From the NCBI GenBank assembly GCA_021201755.1, contig JAJQEI010000037.1, positions 1-64,000 of the forward strand: DNA of 64,000 bases, given 5' to 3'. Under the pieces are notes generated by a model that worked only from the letters and a program-made list of their open reading frames with translations, did not search any database and had not been told where the DNA came from. Numbering within the stretch: position 1 is the first letter of the stretch; the number at the start of each line of letters is the position of its first letter. This stretch comes from Ruminococcus sp. Lineage in GTDB: Bacteria; Bacillota; Clostridia; Oscillospirales; Ruminococcaceae. A program made the position numbers and the translations under genes. Shown in pieces: positions 35,773 through 44,225 of this stretch.

Positions 35773-35822
35773 CGGCACTGTACACAGTATGCAGATAAGA
35801 AAATTTTACAGTGCTGTTTTTT
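35773..35822 (+). terminator. terminator after rmuC
   Basis: GGCACTGTA pairs with TACAGTGCT across a long loop and is followed by GTTTTTTT. Confidence 0.65.
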
Positions 35823-35881
35823 TATGAAAGCAAAAATGATACCACACTAGGAAATGACGAAAAAAACTTTGAAAAATAAAC

Positions 35882-35910
35882 TTGACAAATAAGGAGAATT
35901 ATGTTATAAT
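35882..35910 (+). promoter_or_regulatory. promoter of the tRNA-Gly/Arg/His operon
   Basis: Consensus TTGACA at 35882-35887, 17-base spacer, TATAAT at 35905-35910, 23 bases before tRNA-Gly. Confidence 0.9.
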
Positions 35911-35933
35911 AACAAAGTTGATTGATAACAGAT

Positions 35934-36007
<74 letters not shown>

Positions 36008-36010
36008 GAT

Positions 36011-36087
36011 GCGCCTTTAACTCAGCTGGATAGAGTAACTGCCTTCTAAGCAGTAAGCCACTGGTTCGAATCCAGTAAGGCGCACCA
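36011..36087 (+). tRNA. tRNA-Arg (anticodon TCT)
   Basis: Acceptor GCGCCTT pairs with AAGGCGC. Anticodon loop CTTCTAA within CTGC/GCAG gives TCT. T arm CTGGTTCGAATCCAG; CCA is encoded. Three bases after tRNA-Gly. Confidence 0.96.
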
Positions 36088-36124
36088 ATCGTCCTTTTCT
36101 TGTGAATGGGGTGAGGACGCATAT

Positions 36125-36202
36125 GGTGGGTGTAGCTTAGCTGGTTAAAGCGTCGGATTGTGGTCCCGAAGATCGTGGGTTCGAATCCCATCTCCCACCC
36201 CA
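36125..36202 (+). tRNA. tRNA-His (anticodon GTG)
   Basis: The gene starts with the extra 5' G (position -1) opposite C73 typical of tRNA-His. Acceptor GTGGGTG pairs with CTCCCAC with one T-T mismatch. Anticodon loop TTGTGGT gives GTG. T arm GTGGGTTCGAATCCCAT; CCA is encoded. Confidence 0.95.
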
Positions 36203-36207
36203 TATTT

Positions 36208-36237
36208 TGAAAAAGCTCGGAATGTCGAGCTTTTTTT
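36208..36237 (+). terminator. terminator of the tRNA operon
   Basis: AAAAGCTCG pairs with CGAGCTTTT around GAATGT, followed by more T. Confidence 0.9.
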
Positions 36238-36241
36238 CTGC

Positions 36242-36286
36242 AAAAAGTCTCGAAACCCAAAATTCATTGTGTTTCGAGGCTTTTTG
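36242..36286. terminator. second, bidirectional terminator between tRNA-His and the GTPase gene
   Basis: AAAAAGTCTCGAAAC pairs with GTTTCGAGGCTTTTT. It can end the reverse-strand G3E GTPase operon. Confidence 0.85.
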
Positions 36287-36310
36287 ATTTATTCGCTATT
36301 TAATATGCAA

Positions 36311-37279
36311 TCAATAGAATGTTACCACTTCCTGTTTGGGTGCCGAGGTCATTACAACTTTTTGCACTTGAAAAACAGGACCTTTTCCACGGTAGAGTTT
36401 ATGACGTTTTACTTGAATTTTTCCGGTAACTTGAATCCACTGCCGAGTCTGGAGGACATTAGTGTTATCCCATTCTGCGACAACGCAGCTGTAGGTAATA
36501 TCTTCCACACAGCAAGTCATGACGTGTCTTCCGACTGCAAAAGTTTTCGGTGGGAAACTTGGATCGACCGCAACGAGTCCACGGAACGATACGATCTTTC
36601 CGTCATATTTCTTGGGATCTTCCATAATATCCCGATACCAGAGTGCATAGTCGTTGTCTTTTAATTGAATGACGGGTGCATTGACATCAAACGGCAATGG
36701 GTCTTCAATATCGTCATATTCCACAGTGCCATCTGCATATTCGTAGGCAATATCTGTACGTCGACTAATGCCACGGACGATTTTGTGGAATTCCATTTTG
36801 TCCATGCTCTTTTGAAAGCGATTGAATATAACCAATTCACAAGAACTGAGTTTGTCCACAACAAGATTGCGCATATTGGCATTGTATTGTAAAAATGTTG
36901 TAGCGTCCACAAAACACATTTCCTGATAAACGGCCCAAGTGTCTGGCAAACTTTGGAATAGCTGTGTTACTTGCCACATCCCATTATATTCCATCACCAC
37001 ACGTTTTGCACTGCAGTCTTTCAGCAGCTGTTCCAAATGTGCTGGGTTTAATTCTTCCGGTTCGTCAATGGTCTGTATGGTGACATTTTTTGAGGGATAA
37101 GTGGACAAGTCCAACTCTTCTTCGCCCTCTTCACATAGCAGTATCAGCGTTTGTTCATCAGAGTTAAATCGCTTGTCTTCCATGGTTTCCTGAATAAACT
37201 TTGTCTTGCCACCTTCCAGAAATCCGGTAAACAGGTATACTGGAACATCGATCTGATTTGCACCGTTATTTGTTGGCAT
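36311..37279 (-). CDS. G3E-like GTPase fused to a DUF1980-like C-terminal domain
   Basis: A 322-residue protein. Residues 1-170 are a CobW/G3E-type P-loop domain with a variant Walker A (FTGFLEGGKTKFI) and a plausible guanine motif in ELVIFNRFQKSMDK. From about 215 a beta-rich OB-like domain resembles DUF1980/TIGR03943 (KIVSFRGLVAVDPSFPPKTF, then GRHVMTCCVEDITYSCVVAE). That domain is normally found in YcgQ proteins that pair with a YcgR-type permease. Here it is joined to the GTPase and no permease is visible. A GGAGG site precedes the ATG. It lies 11 bases after the CobW gene, so both probably serve metal handling. The exact role is unknown. Confidence 0.75.
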   Translation of the reverse strand: MPTNNGANQIDVPVYLFTGFLEGGKTKFIQETMEDKRFNSDEQTLILLCEEGEEELDLSTYPSKNVTIQTIDEPEELNPAHLEQLLKDCSAKRVVMEYNGMWQVTQLFQSLPDTWAVYQEMCFVDATTFLQYNANMRNLVVDKLSSCELVIFNRFQKSMDKMEFHKIVRGISRRTDIAYEYADGTVEYDDIEDPLPFDVNAPVIQLKDNDYALWYRDIMEDPKKYDGKIVSFRGLVAVDPSFPPKTFAVGRHVMTCCVEDITYSCVVAEWDNTNVLQTRQWIQVTGKIQVKRHKLYRGKGPVFQVQKVVMTSAPKQEVVTFY

Positions 37280-37290
37280 AAACGGCCTCC

Positions 37291-38349
37291 TTATTCTGCA
37301 TGGAACAAGTCAGCCAGTGCTGCTTCCTGTAGCTTCGAACCAATGACACAAAGCCTGCCTGTGGTACTCGGACTACCGGTGCGTACATCAGGTGTTCCCG
37401 GCACGTAGTCGAAGTAAATCCAACTGCCATCCTGTGCTGGAACAATACCCTTGGCACGTAATACGACGCCATATTTCTTTTCGTTGGATAGAGATTCCAG
37501 TGCAGCTGTGATTTCCTCTGCAGTATATTTCTTCGCAGATTCAATTCCCCAGCTGGTGAAAACGTCGTCGGCATGATGATGGTGGTGTTCATGTTCATGT
37601 TCATGTTCGTGACCGCAGCATTCCTCGTGGTGGCGATCGTGGTGGTGGTGTCCCTCTTCGTGTTCATGTGCATGATCGTGTTCGTGGTCATGGTGATGAT
37701 GGTGATCCTGTTCCCTTGCCTCTTCCAATAGTGCTTTTAGCTCATCGTCCAGCGTATTGTTTTGTCGCATTGCGTCCAGCAGCTGTGCGCCTGTAAGCTC
37801 TGCCCAATCGGTTGTGACGATAGGAGCTTTTGCGTTACAGATACGAAGGCGTTTGACACAGTCGTCTAGTTTTGACTGTGCCAAACCAGCAGTATGGCTT
37901 AAAATCAAGCAGCTTGCGTATGTGATTTGGTTATTGAAAAATTCGCCAAAATTCTTTTGATACATTTTGCATTTTTTTGCATCAACGACTGTCGTGAAAC
38001 CGTCTAAAGTCACATCGTGGGCGTGGATATTCTGTACTGCACGAATGACGTCGCTAAGCTTTCCGACGCCGGATGGTTCGATGAGAATTCGATCTGGATG
38101 GTATTGCTCCAGCACTTGAAGCAGTGCTTTTCCGAAGTCACCAACTAAACTGCAACAAATGCAGCCAGAGTTCATCTCTGTAATTTCAACACCAGCGTCC
38201 TGCAGGAATCCACCGTCTACGCCGATTTCGCCAAATTCGTTCTCAATCAGCACGAGCTTTTCGCCGGTATATGCTTCTGCGATTAATTTTTTGATTAGGG
38301 TTGTTTTTCCGGCACCTAAAAATCCGGAAAAGATTGTAATTTTTGTCAT
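37291..38349 (-). CDS. CobW/ZNG-like G3E GTPase with a His-rich metal-binding loop
   Basis: A 352-residue metallochaperone GTPase. Walker A is FSGFLGAGKTTLIKKL, the metal-binding CxCC motif is NSGCICCSLVGDF, and Walker B/ESG lies in ILIEPSGVG. A long His/Glu/Asp segment (about 210-270, rich in HHHH and HEHEHEH) with an ECCGHE element precedes the CobW C-terminal domain. Such proteins deliver zinc to client enzymes under zinc limitation. ATG 38349 is preferred; TTG 38355 is in frame. No Zur box was recognised. It leads a two-gene operon with the DUF1980 fusion. Confidence 0.9.
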   Translation of the reverse strand: MTKITIFSGFLGAGKTTLIKKLIAEAYTGEKLVLIENEFGEIGVDGGFLQDAGVEITEMNSGCICCSLVGDFGKALLQVLEQYHPDRILIEPSGVGKLSDVIRAVQNIHAHDVTLDGFTTVVDAKKCKMYQKNFGEFFNNQITYASCLILSHTAGLAQSKLDDCVKRLRICNAKAPIVTTDWAELTGAQLLDAMRQNNTLDDELKALLEEAREQDHHHHHDHEHDHAHEHEEGHHHHDRHHEECCGHEHEHEHEHHHHHADDVFTSWGIESAKKYTAEEITAALESLSNEKKYGVVLRAKGIVPAQDGSWIYFDYVPGTPDVRTGSPSTTGRLCVIGSKLQEAALADLFHAE

Positions 38350-38414
38350 GTTCAAACCTACTTCCCTTCTACAGTATCAACAACGAGTGTTTTTTAAACT
38401 CGCATTCATTTTTT

Positions 38415-38443
38415 AGTATACTACACGATTGCCAAAAATACAA
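38415..38443 (-). promoter_or_regulatory. sigma-A promoter of the G3E GTPase operon
   Basis: Reverse strand TTGTAT (38443-38438), 17-base spacer, TATACT (38420-38415). A small CGAGT/ACTCG dyad with A/T loop lies in the leader near 38383-38401. Confidence 0.72.
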
Positions 38444-38486
38444 GTGGATTTTCAATATTTTATATGGATTTTTTGTGAACTCAAAA

Positions 38487-38523
38487 ATCAATAAAGCAAG
38501 ACAGTTTTTTGAAACTGCCTCGC
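38487..38523 (-). terminator. terminator of the LRR-dockerin gene
   Basis: GCAAGACAGTTT (38496-38507) and AAACTGCCTCGC (38512-38523) pair with two G-T wobbles. On the reverse strand a T-rich stretch follows. Confidence 0.65.
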
Positions 38524-38547
38524 TAGGATGGTTATGATGGATTTTGT

Positions 38548-40728
38548 TTATGATGGAATCACTGGTAAATCAGTGGATGTTTGTACGAGAAATTGCAGCA
38601 GTACCAAAGAATCGCTTGCATCAATGTTGTTGTCATAATAACAATCAGCGTTCAGTTTTGCGGTAGCGTTCAATTCGATAGAACCAGAAACTGCTTTATT
38701 CAGCTGTACAAGGTCAGACAAAGTAACAGTACCAACTAGGTTGATATCGCCGTAGAGTGAAGCTGTGCCGTCGCCTGTGGTATCTGTGGTGCCTGTCGCA
38801 ATTGGTATATCAGTTGCGGTAGTTGTTGTCGTGGTGGTTGTATCGGTTGCAACGGTTGTTGTTGTCGTTGACGGTGCATCTAGTGCTACAAAGTTTACAT
38901 CATATTCAATTGCATACCGTTCTGCGGAGGAATCGGTATAACCATAAATTGTCATGGCTTCGTCATTTGTCAGTACATCGCCGGAAATGGAGTAACCGAA
39001 CGCATAAGTATCAATGATAGAAATTCCTACAGGAATAGTGATTTCTAATAAGGACGGACAAGTGACAAAAGCATATTTTTCAATAGAAGTGAGTGTTTCT
39101 GGCAGAGTAACATCGGATAGAGCGGTATAGCTTGCAAAGGTGTACTGCCCAATTGTCTGGATATTATCCGGAATTACTAGTGTTTCCAGTGCAGAGCAGC
39201 GATAGAATACGTAGTTATCCAACTTCGTTAAGCCACTTCCAATCGTCAGGGACGTCAGACTCGTGTCGTTATAAAACGCCCATTTTCCAATGGAGGTGAT
39301 AGAATCCGACAGCACCAGCGTTGTCAAATTCGAACATTCGGCAAAAGCACTGTCAGAAATTGTGGTGAGGCTATCTGGGAACGTAATGGATTCCAGCGAA
39401 GTACAGCCGTAGAACGCAGAACTGCCAATGGAGGTAAGACCGGATCCAAAGTCTATGCTTGACAGACTAGTGCAGCGATAAAACGTGTTGTTACTAATTT
39501 TTGTGACGGAATCGGGAATGACGATACTCGTCAAAGAGGAACAACCATAGAATGCAAGGTCGCTCAGCGTGGTTAACGAACTCGGTAAGTTGATGGAAGT
39601 TAAACTTGTACAATAGGCGAACGCACTGGCGTTAATCTTCGTGATATTGTCTGGAATATCCAATGTTTCTAGACCACAATATGCGAATGTGTCCTTTCCA
39701 ATCGTAGTGAGTCCTGTTGAAAAAGTAACCGATTTCAAATTTTGGCAGTGTCCAAAAGAACCGGCAGCTACGCTGGTTATGCTGTCTGGCATATCAAAAG
39801 AAGTGATTCCACTGTAGCAGAAAGCATCGCTTAAAATCCGAACTAAGCTAAATTCCGGTAAATCAATTGTCTCCAGTGCAGAACAATTGTAGAATGCACT
39901 CTCTCCGATATTTGTTACGCCTTCTTCTAATACCACGTTTGTTAGGCTTGTACAATAGGCGAATGCACTTGTACTAACTGTGGTTACAGATCCGGGAATT
40001 GTAATACTCTCCAAAGAAGAGCAATAAGCGAATATTTCGTCGCCCATTGTTGTCAGGCTGTCCGGCAGCTCCACTGTCGTCAATGATGTACACGAACAAA
40101 AGGCATCGATGTTAATCGATTTCAGTCCCCAAGAAAAGTTGATTTCTGTCAAGTTTGTACATCCGGTAAAAGCACTGCTGCCAATCCCTACGACAGTATC
40201 CGGTATACTAATCGAGGTGATTAGCGTATTGCCATAGAATGATTCGGTGTCGATATAGTTTACAATGTATTCTGTCACATCTCCGGAATCCGAAGTGACC
40301 GTAATCACATCCGGAATAACGACGTCCGGATCATCCCCCAAATAGCCGGTGATATGTGCAGCACCGCTGACGATGGAGTAAGTGAATAGTCCATCTTCCG
40401 ATACAGAAGCGGAGACGAGGTTGTTGCTTGCGTTGGTGTCTACCGTTGTGTCAATGTCGGGAGCATCGGCATCCACGGTTTTTGCAATCATTGCATCTAC
40501 TGTTTCTTCCGGCATCGGTTCTTCTAATTCCGGCTCATCTACAGAAATCTCTTCGGTTTCTGCCGTTGTGGTTGTGATTGCGGTCGTCGTCGTATCTTCT
40601 GCGGAAACGACGCCAACTTGTACTGCGCTAAGCATAGCGAGTGCGGTCAGACCTGCAATCGTTTTTTTCGATTTGTTTTCATAGCTGAAAAACTCCTTTC
40701 TATCATGCATATCGTTCGCTTTTATCAT
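38548..40728 (-). CDS. secreted BspA-type leucine-rich-repeat protein with C-terminal dockerin
   Basis: The open frame has 726 codons. After a signal-peptide core (IAGLTALAMLSAVQVGVVSA) come a Thr/Glu-rich linker, about 17 LRR_5 repeats (for example LTSIVIPDSVTKISNNTFYR), a Thr-rich linker and a type I dockerin (GDINLVGTVTLSDLVQLNKA, then ADCYYDNNIDASDSLVLL). It is therefore likely to attach to a cohesin-bearing scaffold at the cell surface. Start problem: the only good ribosome site (AAAGGAG) precedes ATG 40682, which is out of frame because of an A7 run (coding strand) at 40668-40662; eight A would give MKTNRKKTIAGLT. In-frame ATG 40728 and 40710 have no ribosome site. Expression may thus be off. 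Confidence 0.8.
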   Translation of the reverse strand: MIKANDMHDRKEFFSYENKSKKTIAGLTALAMLSAVQVGVVSAEDTTTTAITTTTAETEEISVDEPELEEPMPEETVDAMIAKTVDADAPDIDTTVDTNASNNLVSASVSEDGLFTYSIVSGAAHITGYLGDDPDVVIPDVITVTSDSGDVTEYIVNYIDTESFYGNTLITSISIPDTVVGIGSSAFTGCTNLTEINFSWGLKSINIDAFCSCTSLTTVELPDSLTTMGDEIFAYCSSLESITIPGSVTTVSTSAFAYCTSLTNVVLEEGVTNIGESAFYNCSALETIDLPEFSLVRILSDAFCYSGITSFDMPDSITSVAAGSFGHCQNLKSVTFSTGLTTIGKDTFAYCGLETLDIPDNITKINASAFAYCTSLTSINLPSSLTTLSDLAFYGCSSLTSIVIPDSVTKISNNTFYRCTSLSSIDFGSGLTSIGSSAFYGCTSLESITFPDSLTTISDSAFAECSNLTTLVLSDSITSIGKWAFYNDTSLTSLTIGSGLTKLDNYVFYRCSALETLVIPDNIQTIGQYTFASYTALSDVTLPETLTSIEKYAFVTCPSLLEITIPVGISIIDTYAFGYSISGDVLTNDEAMTIYGYTDSSAERYAIEYDVNFVALDAPSTTTTTVATDTTTTTTTTATDIPIATGTTDTTGDGTASLYGDINLVGTVTLSDLVQLNKAVSGSIELNATAKLNADCYYDNNIDASDSLVLLQFLVQTSTDLPVIPS
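40662..40668 (-). repeat. A7 tract at the start of the LRR-dockerin gene
   Basis: Seven A on the coding strand between ATG 40682 and the signal-peptide core. Adding one A restores the frame from the ATG that has the ribosome site. Confidence 0.7.
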
Positions 40729-40766
40729 GTTACAATCGAAAACATTCCAACATACATACTGCTATT

Positions 40767-40795
40767 ATTATACGCAATTTTCCTCTCGTTGTCAA
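40767..40795 (-). promoter_or_regulatory. sigma-A promoter of the LRR-dockerin gene
   Basis: Reverse strand consensus TTGACA (40795-40790), 17-base spacer, TATAAT (40772-40767). Confidence 0.88.
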
Positions 40796-40887
40796 GCTTT
40801 TTTTGTGAAAAGCACAGAAAAAGAGACAGCGGCTTGATTTTCTATTGAAAAAAATTTGAGAAATTTATCTTTTTTTGTATTTTTTGC

Positions 40888-40916
40888 TTGACAAAGTCGA
40901 AAATTCGTGATATAAT
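40888..40916 (+). promoter_or_regulatory. sigma-A promoter of the zinc-ribbon membrane protein gene
   Basis: TTGACA at 40888-40893, 17-base spacer, TATAAT at 40911-40916. Confidence 0.85.
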
Positions 40917-40964
40917 AATAAAAATATATGTTTCAAAATATTTTTGAAGGGATTTGATTGATTT

Positions 40965-41615
40965 ATGTTTTGTAGTAAATGTGGGGCGCAAAATGCTGAT
41001 GGTGCAGCGTTTTGTAAGAGTTGTGGGACACGATTAATGCAGATGGAAAGAAATGAAACTGTAAATATAGTACGAGGGGGGGGGTACTGTCAGCACTCCA
41101 CTGAAATCACATTTAAATTTTAAAAATCGTGCTGACAAAACAGAACCTTCAACACAAGGGGAATCTTTTGTGAATACATCACCTGATGAGGAAGAAGTAT
41201 CTTCGAATGGCACTCCTTCACCGTCATTAATTGATAAAACGGCGGCGTTTTTAATCGCCATCCCGGTTTATCATTTGTGATAGGCTTTTTTACGGGTCTT
41301 ATTGGAAGAATTTTGCTTTATGTGATTAGCTATATGATAATGCTAGGTTTAATTCTTGCACTTGCAGGTATATCTCAAGTATGTGCAGTGATTTATTTAA
41401 TAGCAGGTATTTTGTTCGGTTGGCGGTTCATAAACTTTATCACACCTAATATGTTTATTTGGATGCCATTGAAGGGATGGCTCATATATTATTATATTGT
41501 AAAGCTTTTTGTGGCTGCTTTTATAGGTATGCTTATTGTGCCGTACCATTTAGCAAAATATGTTGTGGCACTGTTTGATGGAGTTGCAGAAATAACGACG
41601 GAAGAAAATGGATAA
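40965..41615 (+). pseudogene. zinc-ribbon membrane protein with two homopolymer frameshifts
   Basis: The N-terminus is a single zinc ribbon (MFCSKCGAQNADGAAFCKSC). A G9 tract (41076-41084) then shifts the frame into a stop about 15 codons later. With eight G the frame continues as a Ser/Glu/Pro-rich linker (TVSTPLKSHLNFKN) up to TAAF. There a T5 run (41248-41252) needs one more T to join FNRHPGLSFVIGFFTGLIGR and the C-terminal membrane region (three helices, ending EITTEENG). Both repairs are needed for a full protein of about 216 residues. It is not recognised as a characterised family; zinc ribbon plus membrane helices suggests envelope regulation. Confidence 0.65.
41076..41084 (+). repeat. 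G9 homopolymer in the zinc-ribbon protein gene
   Basis: Nine consecutive G. Like the tract at 14678, eight G would be in frame, and TAC follows both tracts. Confidence 0.9.
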
Positions 41616-41630
41616 AATATTTATTAAAAA

Positions 41631-41674
41631 CAAGACAGCACGATGCGTTTTTGCACGGTGCTGCCTTGTTTTTT
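41631..41674 (+). terminator. terminator after the zinc-ribbon protein gene
   Basis: CAAGACAGCAC pairs with GTGCTGCCTTG (one mismatch), followed by TTTTTT. Confidence 0.85.
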
Positions 41675-41702
41675 ATCCTATTTTACAATTTTACAAGCTA
41701 TC

Positions 41703-43012
41703 TCATGTTGTGCCGCTTATCGGTACGGCATTTTTTAATTTTCGCTTCTCGCTGCGTTTGATGATCTGCATCATCACAAGAGCCAGAACCACACAGCAAA
41801 TGTCTGCAATCGGTTGTGCATAAATAATGCCGTCTAATCCAATCAATGCGTTGGCAATTAAGACTACCAGCAGGAAGACGACGCCCTGATGGCTGACCGA
41901 TAAAATCAGCGATGCCACATCTCTGCCCATGCCTTGGAACGCATTATTATTCACGAAGATGATGCCTAAGAACGGACCGGAGAGCATCAACGCACGGAGC
42001 ATCTGTACGGCGTAAGCCTGCTGTGCTTCTACGTCAGCCACGGATCCGGTAGAACCTGCCGTCATGAAAATGCTGACAATGGGTTCTGTGAAAATATAAT
42101 AGATTGCTGTCATAATAACACCGATCACCAGAGTACAGCACATACTAAATCGTACCACCTGGTTCATCTTGTTGATATTTCTAGCACCGTAGTGATACCC
42201 GACGAGCGGCTGGATTCCAATGCCGATGCCCAGCTGTAGGAACACCACGAGCATATTCGCTTTCATGGCGATGCCCATACCGCCGGTGGCGAGAACATCA
42301 ATGTTATTGAGCAGTCGATTGATCAGCATATTTGACAGACTCATCAGCACATTTGTCAAGGACATGGGAAATCCGATGGACAAAACGCCGGATAGAATAC
42401 CGCCCTTTACGGTAAAATGTTTCGGGTGAATGGAGAGCGACGTTTTACTAAATTTCAAATAGCCGAAGTAGAATAACGTGGCGATCAAGTTACTCAGAGA
42501 AGTGGCAATTGCAGCACCCTTGACACCCATGTCAAGTCCCAAAATCATGATCGGGTCTAAGATAATATTGATGACTGCACCGATTATCATGCCGGTCATA
42601 GAAATTTTTGCGGCACCTTCGCCCTTTGCCAGATTGCTCATGGCAGCACTGAGGATTGTTGGAATTGCGCCGACTCCGATGTAGAATAGATAATCACGGG
42701 TATATTGTTCCAGATTCTGCTAATTTTGCGAACTCGTTCGTTCGCTTTTGCTCCCATAGAGCGTGCAATAAACGCACACCCACCCACGCCAAATAAGTTG
42801 CCACACGCCAGCAGGATTGTGAAAACCGGTGCTGCCATGGATACGGCGTTCATCTGGTATGGATCGTGGGTTTGTCCCACGAAAACGGTGTCCACCATAT
42901 TGTACAATACCGTTACCAGCATACTTAGAACGGATGGAATTGCCAGTGTAGCGACAGCACGTGGAATGGAATCTATTTCAAAAAACGGAAGGCTTTTGTT
43001 TGATTTTTCCAT
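41703..43012 (-). pseudogene. MATE-family efflux transporter with an internal deletion
   Basis: The N-terminal part (start 43012) has the MATE signature PSVLSMLVTVLYNMVDTVFV and GGCAFIARSMGAKANERVRK. The frame breaks near 42720 after KIS. The C-terminal part resumes in another frame as QYTRDYLFYIGVGAIPTILS and continues through the second half (GMIIGAVINIILDPIMILGL, GIGIQPLVGYHYGARN) to the end. Compared with the usual length of about 450 residues, roughly 50 residues covering two helices are missing at the joint. MATE pumps export cationic drugs with Na+ or H+. This copy should be non-functional. Confidence 0.82.
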
Positions 43013-43110
43013 ATATTATTTTTCTCCCTTCATAATTAGCCATAATTGATACCGTACAAATCTACGAACGCATCTTTTATACGGTGTTAATAAAACAATT
43101 GAATTGTGGA

Positions 43111-44205
43111 TTAGACGTTGAATCGAAAAAGAACAATATCGCCGTCTTGCATGATATAATCTTTTCCCTCTAATCGCACAAGACCTTTTTCTTTGGCGGC
43201 TGTCATAGAGCCGCAGCGTATCAAATCGTCGTAAGATACGACTTCGGCACGGATGAATCCTTTTTCAAAATCCGTATGAATTTTTCCTGCCGCCTGTGGG
43301 GCACGAGTGCCTTTTTGAATGGTCCACGCACGGACTTCTTGTTTCCCAGCGGTTAAAAAAGAAATCAGTCCCAACAGCACATATCCCTCACGGATAATAC
43401 GGTTTAGTCCAGATTCTTCTAATCCCAGATCCTCTAGGAACATTGCCTTGTCCTCGTCTTCCAGCTCGGCGATTTCTGCCTCTACTTTGGCACAAATCGG
43501 AAGTACAGCGGAACGCTCCTCTTCGGCAATTTTTTTAACCATCTGATAGTGAACATTGGACTTCAAGCTGCTTCGAAAATCATTTTCCGAGAGATTCGCC
43601 GCATAAATCACCGGTTTTGCGGATAACAGCGGCATATCACGCAGCCATTCCAGCTCCTCTTCGTTAAAGTCATAGCTTCTTGCTGACTTTCCATCTTCCA
43701 AATGCGCCAAGAGGCTTTCCAAAAAGTCTACTTGACCCTGTAATTTTTTGTCGCCTTTTAATGCCTTTTTGGTGCGGTCGATACGACGTGAAACCATTTC
43801 CATGTCAGAGAAAATCAACTCTAGATTGATGGTTTCAATATCTGCTGCTGGATTGATTCTGCCGTCTACGTGAATAATATTTTCATCTTCAAAACAACGT
43901 ACCACATGGACAATGGCATCTACTTCACGAATATCGCCTAAGAATTGGTTTCCAAGTCCCTCGCCTTTAGAGGCACCCTTGACAAGTCCCGCAATATCCA
44001 CAAATTCCAGTGTTGCCGGTGTGAATTTGTCCGGTTCGTACATTTCCGCCAGTCGATCTAAACGACTGTCCGGTACAGAAACAATTCCCACATTTTTTCC
44101 AATGGTGCAGAACGGATAGTTTGCCGATTCAGCACCTGCGTTTGTCAGTGCATTAAACAGCGTTGACTTTCCCACGTTGGGTAGTCCAACCATACCTAAT
44201 TTCAT
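43111..44205 (-). CDS. ychF: ribosome-binding ATPase YchF (Obg family)
   Basis: A 364-residue P-loop NTPase conserved in nearly all bacteria. It binds ATP, associates with the ribosome and modulates oxidative stress responses. G1 is GLPNVGKSTLFNALT; the Q/L-rich switch is DIAGLVKGASKGEGLGNQFL; the G4 position is YAANLSEND, which fits the altered base specificity. A coiled-coil domain (about 125-200) and a TGS domain (C-terminal, RAWTIQKGTRAPQAAGKIH) follow. Intact. Lies just downstream of prfB, a common arrangement. Confidence 0.96.
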   Translation of the reverse strand: MKLGMVGLPNVGKSTLFNALTNAGAESANYPFCTIGKNVGIVSVPDSRLDRLAEMYEPDKFTPATLEFVDIAGLVKGASKGEGLGNQFLGDIREVDAIVHVVRCFEDENIIHVDGRINPAADIETINLELIFSDMEMVSRRIDRTKKALKGDKKLQGQVDFLESLLAHLEDGKSARSYDFNEEELEWLRDMPLLSAKPVIYAANLSENDFRSSLKSNVHYQMVKKIAEEERSAVLPICAKVEAEIAELEDEDKAMFLEDLGLEESGLNRIIREGYVLLGLISFLTAGKQEVRAWTIQKGTRAPQAAGKIHTDFEKGFIRAEVVSYDDLIRCGSMTAAKEKGLVRLEGKDYIMQDGDIVLFRFNV

Positions 44206-44225
44206 AATATCACTCTTTTATTTTT

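Noticed and set aside
37560..37710. Short tandem repeats in the CobW gene as a separate repeat element
   Set aside because: They are CAT/GTG-rich codons for the His-rich metal-binding loop; no gain in calling them an independent element.
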